Assembly: GCF_902150065.1 (NCBI RefSeq)
Contig: NC_043980.1
Span: 19,097,183-19,161,182 of the forward strand
Length of the DNA stretch: 64,000 bases
Origin: Myripristis murdjan
Lineage: Eukaryota > Chordata > Actinopteri > Holocentriformes > Holocentridae
Direction: 5' to 3'
The notes under the pieces are model-generated. The model was not told where the DNA came from and made no database searches. It was given only the letters and a program-made list of their open reading frames with translations. Each line of letters starts with the position of its first letter. Position 1 is the first letter of the stretch. The position numbers and the translations under genes are program-made. Shown one piece after another: positions 14,101-26,687 of the stretch.

Positions 14101-17100
14101 AATGCAACTTTATAATAACCATCCAAAAATGTTTATAGATGGTTTACAGAAGAGTATTTGTTAACCATTCAACAAGGTATTATAATCATCAGTTACAACT
14201 TTATAATAACAACCAAAATAATGTTTATAGACAATTCACCGACCAATTGTTACCCATTAACAAAGTGTTATAAAATATCTGGTCCATCTATCTATGTAAT
14301 GTTTGTAGATGTTTTCTTTCTTTTCTTTTGGGTTTTTAAATCATTAGGTAATCTTTAACAAATACTTAATATAGTATATAAAACGCTATAGTCTGTGCAA
14401 TAATAAACTAGTGAGAATAAACAATAAATAGTTTACTATGAAGTAAGTAAACATTATTAGGTATAATTTCATTGTTTGTTAACTGTAATGATAGTTTAAT
14501 CAATCGTCAATTTACTATTCATTAATTCTGATTATTATGAAGTGTTACCAAATCTTTGATCTTCAAAATCAGACCAATTGATTACAAAGGCAGAACAGAA
14601 CAGAGTGAAGGGAAATGGTCACAAGTAATTAAGATGTAGGAGAAGAAGAGGAGTGTGTTTACAGGGCAGTCTTGCTGGCACTCTTCAGCACTTTGAGGAC
14701 CTCGTCCTTGGAAGCCTTCCTCAAGCTCTGGATGAGAGCCAGGAAGCTGCGAGGAGCTGTGACCTTGGAGAGGTTGGCCGGCTCCAACTGCTTCTCCTGA
14801 GCCTGCCAGTGTTCAAAAAGCTAGGAGAGGACACAGAGGAGATAGGGCGTTAGGAGAGAGAGGACACTCTTCAGTCAGTAATAATAATAATAAAAAAAAC
14901 ATTTGCAAAGAAAATCTATTTAGAGTCACTGACTATTTTATAAGGATTTGTAGAGGTTTGTTAAAGCAGGTTATTAAAAAGAAGTAACTACTGAAGAACC
15001 AGCTGGCTACAGAAACATTATTCTTATCAACGCTCATTATCAATAAAATCCTGTTTATATGCAAGTATATGCAAGTACAGTCATGCAATGCATTAACTGA
15101 GAAGTGTTTCTATGTCAACATGCCTATCTGCAAAACACTGAGGAGTAATGGTTGTTTCAAGAAATGTATTTTTTTCTCAGTAATACACCAACTTATGCAG
15201 AAAGCTCCAAAAAGTTTACAAGTCATCATGGGTTTGTATCACATGCTGTTCTTACTCTGTTCACCAGAATGTGTCTGTCTGACAACACACAGACAGACAC
15301 ATGCCATCATGACGACATAACAAAAAATTATGTTTAAATTTGATGTTTGAAAGTTCAAAACCACTCACTGATGGACACCCTTTGCACTGATACTTGACTT
15401 TCTCAGCCATGATGCCAACAGCTGCCAGTTTTGCATCAAGGGACTTGACGACCCCAGCAACATCTTTCCCAGCAGCCTCCGCTGGTCCTGCCTCTTTCCC
15501 CACTAGCGTGAAGGTTTGCCTGGGAAGCAGGGAAATTAATATTGCAAGCTGCACTCAAACTCACACAGCACCACACATTTTCTGTCCCTTTTTATGCCAC
15601 TTACCTGGACACAACTTTAGCTGCAGTGGACCTCCGGGCATTGACACTGAGTGTGTGTGTCTCCTCAGCCACAGCTGACTTGATGAAACCATCCTCAAGT
15701 GTGAATACTGTAACAGAACTAGCCTTCTTGCTGACACCCAAGACCTGAAGGAGAACAAATTGAAGCGGGACGTGTTAATGACTCTGTAGCATTCCTCCTG
15801 CAGCACGGTGAATTGAGTCTGGGCGCTTACGAACCTGACTGTGTGTGGTGAAGCCGGTCTCTGCAGTCTTACAAGTGTCCAGGAGCTTGGTTCGTGTCAC
15901 CTGCCCCTTTACTCCTTTGTACTCAATTGTGCACCTTCCAGACACGTCATTCTGTTGCCAGATTTGAGACAATTGATGTCAAGAATGATATGTGCATTCA
16001 TATATGAAAAAACATGAATACGGGTGAATAAGTGTGTAAATAAAAGTATCATGCCATTTACCTCTACAACCTTCCCAGTATTGGGCTGCACTTGGAGTAA
16101 ACTGGCCACCCCTCTTTTCAAGTTCTTGATGATTGCAGGCTCTGCCCAATAGGAGTAAAACGCTTTCGCCTATAGCATACACATAATAATAAAACATCAA
16201 GGTTAATGCAATTTGAAATTCATGAGTAGTTCTCCAGAGTAAAATATGTTTCCAAACTGCAGATAACAACGCACTTCAACCAGCAGATAAAACAGCCATC
16301 TACTGATGCAAGCAACCTGCCTGGTGCAGCACACAAAGGCTCTCATCAGGGTGTCAGGTTTCTTTTACACACTCGCACATACAGAAACATGCACACTATG
16401 TCGCCGTGACATCATAAACTACTTACATAACATACAAAAATAAACAAGCGCTTCGTCAAGTGGAGGTCATACATATTCAGATCCAGGAGAGCAAAGCTGC
16501 GATCAAACATGCAAAAATCTGCAGCACTCTGGCAAAATTGATCGGTTATATTTACTCATTAATTCATTATAGATATACATTCACAAACAGACTTCAGAGC
16601 ACAGACTGGCATGGATGGATCACTGACATATCTGTCTATTTTAGCATTATTTATGTTTTTGTCAGTGCCACATTGTTTAAAAAGAGACCTGGTGGCTCAG
16701 ATGGCTTGGACAGATCATCCATCCATCCAAAAATAACAAAAATACCTGCCAAGTTTGTAATGGTGTAATCATACTTCAGATAGGAGAACATACAGAGGTT
16801 AGATAAATGTGAATCCCTGATCATTTGTGCTGTTTATGGTCAGTCTGCGTCCAATATGTGATGCATCTTCTGTTGGTAGTCTCTCATTCTGACCAGATTT
16901 TGCCCCAAAGCACTCTGTGGCTAAACTTTAGCTCAATGATTGACGAAGTGTCTCGGTCATGAGCACACAAAGCGGCGCATTACATCATCCCACACCGTCG
17001 CCTGTATGTAAATTTATTTGTGGCTCCCAACCACAATATCAGAGAGGCTCACCATAAATAGATCGCCCAGTCTTACTCTGTGTACTGTTCCTGTCCCGGC

Positions 17101-20100
17101 CTGCCATTGGTATAAATAACTTAAAAGCTTGTAGGAGACTTTACTGTGCCAGAGTCATTTGTTCTTTGGGGTCAATTTATTAAGCTAGAAGAAGAAGCAA
17201 GAGGCAAGAAGAATCTAAGAAGCACAATTTTATCTTAATTTTGCAGGTTTTTTCCAGCAGAGGTTAACTTAATTTTCAGCTGGGGTACAACAGTTATACA
17301 ATAACTACAGTTTTTTTTTTTTTTTTTTTTTTTTTTCAAATTTAAAATGATGACAAATAAACCACCCATAGGGTTTTTTTTTACTTGCCGTAGGGTAATC
17401 ACAAACATATAGTGATAATTAGACTACAAAAAAAAAAAAAAAAACTAAATTCACTGAACTACATAATGACAAAATGGTCATTTGCTCTCACAACCTAATA
17501 AATAAACACAATTAAATTAGTCTTATGTGTATTTTCTTCAGTGGGAACTGTTTTGCCATAGAGCACTACAACCTCAGTCCTGTCTTGAGTCTTGAGGTGA
17601 GACATCTAGCAATCAGCCTTTTAATTATTATTCTTCCTGTGGCTTTTATGCTTTGTTAGATAGGACACCGTGGAGGTTGATAGTAAGCATAATTGAATGA
17701 GGGGATGATATGTGACAAAGGTTGTCAGCTTGGCGTGAACACACCACAACTCACCACCAAGTAGTACAAACAGTGCACACCTTATCCCAAGCAGCAGCCT
17801 TTCCTGAAGACAGTCTTATGCATTCATTGACCCTCTGAACCTACTGACCTTTGCACACACACACACACACGCACACACACATCTGTCTGGTATTTACCCT
17901 GCCAGCATCATCACACCAGCACATGGCAAAAAAATTAACTGATACTCAGTCTTGACTCTGTAACATAGCTGAGATCAACATTTTTCACTGGTGAGTCATT
18001 CCCATATTATTTAGATACTGCTGCCATTATAATCGCTCTGCAATACCTACCAATAAAATGTTTTAATTTTTTTCTAATTTGTGTATTAACTGTGACAGCA
18101 AAATGCGTTTTGGTTCTACAAGTAAATATTCTGAATATTCTTATTCTTATGATGAGGTCCAAATAATACCAGCACAAACAGGCAGCCATTACTGAAGATT
18201 CTTCTCTGAAGGTACGTATGATTTAATACTTCGATGTTTTGCAATGTAAACTGCCCAACATGACGCCCTGGCTCCAGAAAATTAGAGAAAGGAGCGCAGA
18301 AAAATCCACGACAAGTGCCAAGAAAAACAACTTAACATCTGCACTTACACAAAAGACATAGCTGCTTGTTTTGCTTCAGTGAATGCATAAATAATCACAA
18401 ACCTCAATCATTTTGTCTTATTATGGGCTGTCAAGAGTGCTCCCCCTCTCTCTGACAGACAATTACAATATCCACATAGCTCCTACCTTTCCATTTTTCA
18501 GATGCACCAAGAAAGGCTTCGTCATAGCTGATAGTTTGCTCTTCCCCATGATGCTCTCTGCTGTTGAGCCATGAAGGATGTTCTTCTTCTCGGGCCGATG
18601 CGCCACAGGGTCGATCCTCACATTTGAGATCTATGGGTGGGAGAGAGGCAGCATGTTGAAGCTGTATGCATGGAAGCAGAGGACACTTTTGATGTTTTCT
18701 TCACTGGGATTTTATCAGTATTAGAGTGCAACGTCAACTCTCCAGCAGCGATTATGAAGAAAATACCAAAGTTGTGTGTGCAGTCATAACTGAGGTAATG
18801 TAACAGTGTAACGAGTCTGATTATTGGCAATATTTCACAGCTGTGCTCTATCTGACTGAGACTTTCTTTATTAACATTGCATGGACTGCACTGAGTATCA
18901 TCTGTTTCATTTAAAGCTGTTTACTTGACACTATGTAATGTACTATGTAATGACATCATCGCATAGCATTTGCCTCTCTTCTGGACATGTGATTGTGCTG
19001 ACATACCGCCAGACGAATCAGCTGGTCATCCTTGTTACTCGGATCTCTCCAAACTAGGTTGACATCCACATCACTTGAAATCCTATAGCCAGTGCTGCCC
19101 TCTTTTGACCCCCTGGCCCTGTCTACCAACACCTCAGTGGTGTAGCTGAATTTATACAGCTGGTCATTATTCAGCCGGGGTCCAGCACCACCACCTGAAG
19201 AAACACAGAAAGCACACGTAGAGAATAAACATGTGAGATGAATGGGATAAATGTGAGGGATTCTCAGCTATGTTCACATAGATTTAAAACTAGAACCAGC
19301 TGTAAAGAATGATATGAAAGCCAATTTCCATCATCATTGTAATTTTTAAACAAAATAAGCAAATTTGCAAACACAGGATGGACACAAACCCATAATAGTC
19401 AACTGTAGGTAAGGTGTTGTTCTAACAAATAGGCTGAGGTTTAAATTTGCTGTATTATGTATACTACGCTACTCCACTATGCTATACTATACTACAATGC
19501 TAGGTAACCAGTGACAGTACAACCACTGAAATGTTACATATGGCACAAATTTCTCAAGCAAATTTCAAGCCTTGATCAGAAACTTTTTCAACTGCTTTTT
19601 CTTTTCTTTCAATTTTGGTTCCCTTCCCAGAGGTAACCTCTGTGGACAGTGCCAAGGTGACTAGCCCTCAATCAACAAGTCATTAACAAGGTGTGTTGCA
19701 AGTCAGACAAGATAAAATCTCTCCTTTACTCTATTAATGTGAGCCACTTCATCAGATGTGACAATAGGCCACGAGGACAGGCACACTGACGTGTCAGTAT
19801 TTGATTTCATCACCGGTCACCATTGAGAAACATGGAGCTGAATTCCACTAATACAAACGCAGCAGCAATTAGGCATCTGGGTCCTGAGACCTTTGAGGAA
19901 GAGCGAAATGCCACCTTTAACCAGAATTCACATTATTTTTTTCGTGTTTATGAACTATGAACTCTCTCCACCTGAGAAACCAGACTCTAATCTTGTCTGT
20001 GATGTCACCAAACAGGAGGATAGTGACAGTATAGGTGCTGTAATCAGACCCAGGGTGATTTACTCTCCATATCGATTCATTTTGGGGTTTCAGACTCTCA

Positions 20101-20782
20101 GTGACACAATGTAATGAAGCTTCTTTGGTTGCACAAGCACTACCAAAGATTTTGTAACACCACACAGTCAGTTTTTAATTCACTGACAGCAGAGAAGCTC
20201 CAAGTTGGAACTGCAGATGACAGAAAGGTGCTCATGTTTATGTCTTTATGTCCTGTTAAGAAATGACTGGGTTGACTAAGATCAAAGATAGAAAAAATAT
20301 GAAACTCTGTTTTTTTCCCCTTTTTATCCAGTTTCATTCAAATACATATCTGCTCTGATACTGCAAGGCATCACACCAATTAAACACACAAATCAAATTA
20401 ATGTACTAACTAATGTATTTTGTATTTATCAAATGTGCTGTTGCTTGAAAATATTCATATGTTTAGCTACAAAACTGTCCCTTAACAGTATTTATAGCTT
20501 GACATATTAGTACCCTCTACATTATAGATGTAGACAACTGTGCTCACATTTTCAGTGTTGTAGTTAAAGGATGATATACTAGATGATGTACTAGAAGATA
20601 AGTACATTTAAACTGAACAGATTAAATCGTGATGCAGGACCAGGCAGACCCCCAAACAACCTGCAGTAACATGTCAAAATGTAAAAAAAAAAAAAAAAAA
20701 AACATCAAACCATCAACTCACCTTTAGTAGAAGCTGATAAACAGGATGCTGTGCAAAGCAAGAACACAACAAGAGTTAACAT
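8167..20782 (-). CDS. mttp: Microsomal triglyceride transfer protein large subunit (complete, 18 coding exons)
   Basis: This protein loads triglyceride onto apolipoprotein B in the ER lumen, together with protein disulfide isomerase. Coding exons, 5' to 3': 20722-20782, 19007-19194, 18487-18630, 16062-16169, 15835-15951, 15605-15744, 15369-15519, 14663-14820, 13527-13695, 13030-13137, 12596-12808, 12275-12486, 11947-12044, 11422-11543, 10964-11191, 10178-10302, 8457-8627, 8167-8314. They sum to 2661 nt, or 886 aa (human 894), with all phases matching. Residues 1-18 form a hydrophobic signal peptide. Residues 20-300 match the lipovitellin-like beta barrel, about 300-600 the helical domain (TALQRYD, NKYML, FEMPASK), and the rest the lipid-cavity sheets ([39 protein letters not shown]). 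The tail keeps FPLHQENS and the MCK cysteine region. Exon 5 uses a weak GTTCGT donor. No break was seen. Identity is near certain. Confidence 0.97.
13717..14545. repeat. Long fold-back DNA element (MITE-like) in mttp intron 8
   Basis: The left arm (aaattgatagttgattaaac near 13730) is matched by its complement gtttaatcaatcgtcaattt near 14493. Further paired blocks continue inward: ccagatattatattatata near 13952 against tataaaatatctgg near 14270, and agatagatgga against tccatctatct. The right end runs into gaagtgttacca, like the terminus of teleost fold-back elements. It is almost entirely self-complementary and fills most of the intron between exons 8 and 9. It lacks coding capacity. The superfamily is not assigned. 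Confidence 0.75.
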
Positions 20783-21039
20783 CGTGTGTTCTCTCTCTGT
20801 AACCAGAGGGAACAAACCGGCAAAAAAGAGTCAGTGTGTGTGAACCGGCAATAAAAGGCCACAAGAAAAGGCAAAGCAAGTCCAAGCTGCAGCTATTATG
20901 TTTTATCGGAGGGGAGGGCAGACTCCAAACTCCAACCTCAAGTACTAAGTACGAGATAACCAGCAAATCATTAACTTGTGAGGCAGTGATTTGACAATAT
21001 CTCCCACTATTGATAGATGCACCCGGGCCTGGAGGTGCT

Positions 21040-21047
21040 CTTTTATA
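21040..21047 (-). promoter_or_regulatory. mttp: TATA box of mttp
   Basis: The minus strand reads CCTGTATAAAAGAGC here, a good TATA box. Transcription would start near 21015, giving a 5'UTR of about 230 nt with no intron required before the ATG at 20782. Mammalian MTTP promoters use HNF4 and HNF1 sites. An HNF4-like half site (AAGTCCA) lies at about 20878-20884, inside the predicted leader, but I cannot show it is used. Confidence 0.5.
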
Positions 21048-22359
21048 CAGGGGCCAGTAGCTGCGTCTGCGCCACGGCCATTTGATAGGCTCATCAATTA
21101 AAATGGGATTATCTGTTTGATGACATTGATCAAACAGCAGGACACCTCCCACAAGTGAAATGTAACTTTACAAGCAAAATATCTGCCTTCAGTGAAGAAT
21201 ATAAAAGCGTTAACTTAGACTTACTTGGTGATAGAGAGACGTCTTCATCTTGGAAACCTTTTACCTAAATATTTTCTTGGGATGTGTTTTGGCTAACAGT
21301 CGCTACATTGTCGTTCTCGCTTCGTGGAAAGAAGGAGGGCAGTCTGTCTCGGTGAAGCCAACCACTGACTGAGGCAGAGCATCAAATTACAACATTTTTT
21401 TTTTTTTTTCAATGGGCCGAAATGCTGTATGGACTTGTGCTACAGGCCAGTGTGTTGGCAATCAGTGCAGCTTGTATGGATGGATTAATTTCGCGCTGTT
21501 ATGCAAATCAGTATTGTTGAGAGACATGTCACGTTTTGAACACCTGCACAACCTAAATGCTGATCTCCTCCACAGGCTAATGCAATGTAACGATGAGAAA
21601 ACAGAGATAGTGATAATGCTCGTGAGTGGCCTGGTTCATATACTGTTTTAATCATCTGTGTGAATGAGGGGTGGGGGGGTGCGCTGGGTGGTGGAGCTAG
21701 ACTTTCAGGGGCCACTTGATAGCCCCCTGGATCACTTCAGTCATCAGTGACAACTTCACACATGTTCCTCTATCTTTATTTATCTCTATTCTTTATTTAA
21801 ATCAAGCAAACTTTAGAGTTCTACTTGCTCAAATAAGCTTCCCCATTTACCTAAAAAAAAAAAAAAAATCTCTGTAAATTTTTATACTATTTCCTCAGGG
21901 TGTCCCTATGGCTTATTTTGTGACCTTATTGTAGTAGCCTACTTAATATATTTGTATTAGGGACTTACTTGCTTTGCTGGTATGTTTGTATAACATCCTA
22001 AAATATGTAAGTATTATAAGACTTCAATAGGCTTGATGGTCTTGATTATTTTTCCTTTGAGTAAAAAGGTTTACAAATAATGTAGCTTTGTGATGGTGTA
22101 GTAATTTTAATCCTAAACATTGTTTTCAGAGGTGAGGCACATTAAATGAGCACATGTGATATTCAAAAAGTGACTCATGTTCAATATGTTAAGAGAGCAC
22201 GTGAAAAATAAGTATACTTGGATAAGATCAAGAACAAGCAGCTAACTGTGAAATTACATTTTAAAAAAGCAGTGGTGCAAATGTATGACTTGAAGAAAAT
22301 AAACACAGAAATAAATCATGCTAGGGTTTTCCTCCTGGAAGTGAAAGTCACACGAATAT

Positions 22360-22363
<4 letters not shown>

Positions 22364-22391
<28 letters not shown>
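22364..22391. repeat. (TG)n microsatellite
   Basis: A pure run of about 14 TG units. Confidence 0.95.
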
Positions 22392-23372
22392 ATGTAATCA
22401 GAGGAGCCAGAGGAGCCCTAACATGGTGAGTGACAAGAGGCAGCTCTCAGTATGTGGCAAGACAACATTTTGTTCAAATCTGCAGTCAGTATCCTCTATC
22501 CTGATGTAAACTCTATACAAGATGACGAGGAAGAGAAAATAGATCCTTAGAGCATGATATTGATGGTCTGCAATTTGTTTTTTAAAACAAAATATTGATG
22601 CCCAGCAGGACAGCAAACAATCAGTAAAAACACACATACAATACTGAATGCTGTGTTATCTAACAGAACAACCACAAGATGTGATAACTATTTGTAAGTT
22701 TTCATTGTCATAGACCTTTTTGACATGACTAGCAAAGTAAACCTCGGTGTTACCAATTACATAAATTAAAGTTCAGTTCCATTTGGGGATAATAGAGCCA
22801 GGGTCCTGCTACTGCTCATGCTGGCTTACTGGACTGGCTCTGGTACACTTACATGGTACAGAACCGTACTTAATTCTATTTGTAACACTTGTGTTTACCC
22901 TGATATTTTATGTCAAAATGGCTGCTGTTAAAACTGTCCAGGGTACTCTGTAGACTTTCAGTGCATGCCTTAATTAACTTAAGTGAGTGACATCTTAGTT
23001 GTGAGAAACTACTCCACGCACTTTGTCTTAAATGTGGCCACGAATATGAATATGCCTTAGCAGCCAGTGGGTGTCAGTATTAGTCTACTGAGATAACTGT
23101 TGCCTTCTGAGATGGTTGCCAGTTTGGAGCAACAGGTAACTCTGAATCCAGAGCCGTACTGAGCACGGACAACTTTAATAACTTTATTCCTTTTGACATG
23201 ATGACAGAGTGTTTGCCTCTTGACTGTGCAATCATCCAGTGCTCAGACATCATCCTATCTCATCTTATCTGATGTTTCCTTCACTCTTCTGAGGCTACAG
23301 TGGACGTCTCCAATTAGGAAGCTGGTAGGTCAGCAGATAACAGCTGTGGAAGTCAATGTCCAACTACTGTCC

Positions 23373-23420
23373 CTCTTCTTCTTCTTCTTCTTCTTCTTCT
23401 CCTTTTTTTTTTTTTTTTTT
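23373..23420. repeat. (TTC)n plus poly-T tract
   Basis: About nine TTC/CTT units are followed by a T run, giving a pyrimidine tract of nearly 50 nt. Confidence 0.9.
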
Positions 23421-24098
23421 ACAGTTTCAAGTATGAATGTATTAATACATGAATGGACATTATCATTGAAAGTAACATCCTTTATTTTTCTTTAGAACAT
23501 CTCCTGAACAATGAATAAACTACACTGCTACATCGTAATTATTATACCATGCAACAGAATAGAATAAAATAGAACAGAATAGGCATGTATACATACTGTT
23601 ATGCACCAGATTAACAATTGTGTAATTAATTGTAAGAAAATGATATTTACCATTAGTGAAACAACAAAGCCTTCCTTTCTGGTTGTTTAACCTTCAATAG
23701 GGGAAGCAGTTGACTTCAGGGTGAATTCAGGTCAAATAATAAACAAAACCAACTTATATTCTCATTAGGTCTTCTACCTAATCCCTAACCAACAAAAGAA
23801 AGAAACAAGACACATCTGCTAGACCCAACTCCCTGAGCAAACCAAGACAGGAGAAAAACAAGTGAAAGAAAATGGCGATTCATCCCTTTGGCTTTGTGCT
23901 ACAAGTGACTGATCTATTTACAGAATATACAAAGCATGCATTACTGTAAGGCTAAAGCTAACAACATACAGGCAAACAAACGTGATTGATCCTGTCACGT
24001 AAGCTTTACAAAAATCTGATTGGGAATTTTGTTTGTTGGGAAAAGTAGCAAGCATAAACAAAAAGTCCCCAAAATGAAAGGCTCCAATAGTTCTACAC

Positions 24099-24107
24099 AG
24101 AAAGAAA

Positions 24108-24185
<78 letters not shown>

Positions 24186-24186
24186 A
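24099..24186. repeat. (AAAG)n microsatellite
   Basis: About 21 nearly perfect AAAG units. The antisense ORF it creates (repeating Leu-Ser-Phe-Phe) is not a gene. Confidence 0.95.
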
Positions 24187-26592
24187 ATCGTGAAGCTGCC
24201 AAAGCTGCCAAGCACCTCAACATGGGCTGGGAAGAGACTTCAGCAGGATAAACACCATTTTAAATAAAAGTGGAGTCCAGGGCGAGGTCACTGACAGCCA
24301 CTATCACTCACAGCAGCTGCTCACCTGCAAATAACACACACCTGCTCATCATCACCCTTTGTGTTCCTTGAAGTCGGCTCTGCAGTGACCAGGAGACGCC
24401 ACATTGACATCATTATGGCGTTAGATATGAATCTCCACTGACACTGAGAGCCAACTTGTTGAAAATGAAGTACACTTCAACTCCTTGCCTTAGGTTTATT
24501 AAATAATTAAATAACGCTTTGGGCTGAGGCTTCTTCAGGCTCTGCCCAAAACACTGTAGTGTGCTCAGCGCCCCATGCCTCCTCACTGAAATGTGTGTGC
24601 TCATTTGTGACCTTCCCTCCTCCTCCCAGCATGTATGATCCTCCTCTTCCTCAGTGTGCTTTATAGGAAGCAGTAGTCTGCGTGATCCACCTAAATGTCA
24701 CTTCTTTAGTTAAACCATCCATCTGTTTCTCTAGTGTTGCATTTTCCTGGTGCACATAAAACACAGGAAAATGGTGCCTTTACCACCATCAACGAGAGCA
24801 GCTAGCCTGTCATTTCATCATTGTTTTGGAAATGACAAATATTTGACCTTACCCTCAGGAGAGGAAGCCATGGGCCATGCAGGGTTAAGAGCAGAGTCAG
24901 CAGGTTTTACTCTAACCAAACACTAGCAGGTGAATTTGTGAGAGTTTAGTTGTGCCTCAGAGGCCTCAGCCACTCTTCACACAGAAGAAATAATTGCACA
25001 AGACAAATTCTGGACAACCTTCAATATTGATTATATTAATATAATAATTAGCAACACATTAGCATTTCATTTTTCTGTGTGTGTAACTGGAGAGCGAGTG
25101 AATCTGCTCATGAGAGAGGAGTGATCAGAGGGACAGACTGATCACATCAGTGGGAAAGAGGCCACTTAGCATCGCTAGTCAACTTGTTTGGAGTCAAGAG
25201 TCTGGTCTGGAGATACAGAGCCACCTGGCCAAAGGTCACATCTCTGACTGTACAAACAGGTCTTCCTGATAACACAACAAAGAGATATGCATGTCAACTG
25301 TGAGCAACTAACTTGTAAATTTTGCCAACAAAATTGCCTGTTGAATAAAAGTGTGATGGGTGGGGAATTAGAAAGAGAGATCTACTGTGTGTCCGCTGTG
25401 CTGTGTATGTGACCCACCACTATCTTTGATGCACTCAACAAATGTCAGAAACAACAGAAATGAGTAAGGGATCTGAAAAATAAAATCCATCTGAATCAAC
25501 AAATGAATAGCAGCACTACTGTTAGGTCACAGCAAAACTACTTGACTGAGGACTCATGACATTCAGATCACTTACAGGAATAAATCTCACATTTACTCTA
25601 CAGCCAAATGATGGCCACCAAAAAGTAGAAATGAGAAAGTAGAAAAGTGAGAGAGGGGGAGAAAGAGAGAGAGATTTAGTTACATGTTGAAAACCATGAG
25701 CATCTTGCTGTAGCACATCCTCTTGTGCTGCTGTTTCATCCTGCTAAGATGCATCACACTTTTGCACTAAGTATGAAATAAGTATTGTAGCCTAATTATC
25801 TCTGTTCTCTGCAGGATAGTTTCAGACATGGTTTCAGACAAGACATTTTTATGACCTTTGGGCAAATCAGAGTGTTTCATATAATAAAGAGGTGTCTCAT
25901 TCTGACACCACTGATCTGTAACACTTGCATGGGTGATACCAGGCAGATATCAGGCATCACGGTGGACAGCTGAGAAATACTTTCTAACTGTGTTATTATA
26001 TAATATTTGTGCTTTATTAAACACCTTGCCATTATAGCTACATAAATTAAAACAGGATTTTGGGGGTATAAATGGAGTCATTTACAAAAAAGAGCCAGCA
26101 ATTTCATCACAGATGTACAGATGAGCGTTTATGTGTCTACACCCAGTGCCATCCTCTCCAGTTCTTTGTCTCTGATAACTTCCGGACTGTCCAAATATTA
26201 TCTCCACTGTATAAACAGTCATGAGGACATGACCCCCATTTACCTTTTTTGAAAAAATATAAATCAGAAATAAGCAATGAAGACCTGATTTTCATACCAC
26301 ATATTGACCAAATTAAACTTCCGTCAATTCTTACTTTTCAAAGTTTTATGTGAAGCCATTCATAACTTTTTGAGATATCCTGCTAATAAACAAACAGACA
26401 AACAAAGACACAACAGGGCGGAAACCCCTGCCCAGCTCTGTGGGCAGAGATAATAAAGATCACTTCTATGTGAGGTAACACAACTCACAGCACAGAACTA
26501 GGCACAGCAATTGAGTGACAACATTAGCAGGCAGTCGGGACAGTCATTGTCATTACTGCAGTCCTAATAGTCACTAAAGAAATTTAGAACCA

Positions 26593-26607
26593 AATATATA
26601 TATATAC

Positions 26608-26687
<80 letters not shown>
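26593..26687. repeat. Compound TA / CA / TA / TTAG microsatellite
   Basis: A TA run passes into CA, back into TA and then into about six GTTA units, all without interruption. Confidence 0.95.

Noticed and set aside
16680-16740. tRNA-like A box (TGGCTCAGATGG) suggesting a SINE
   Set aside because: No B box or tail follows at the right distance.
24099-24223. ORF of repeating Leu-Ser-Phe-Phe
   Set aside because: Translation of the AAAG microsatellite.
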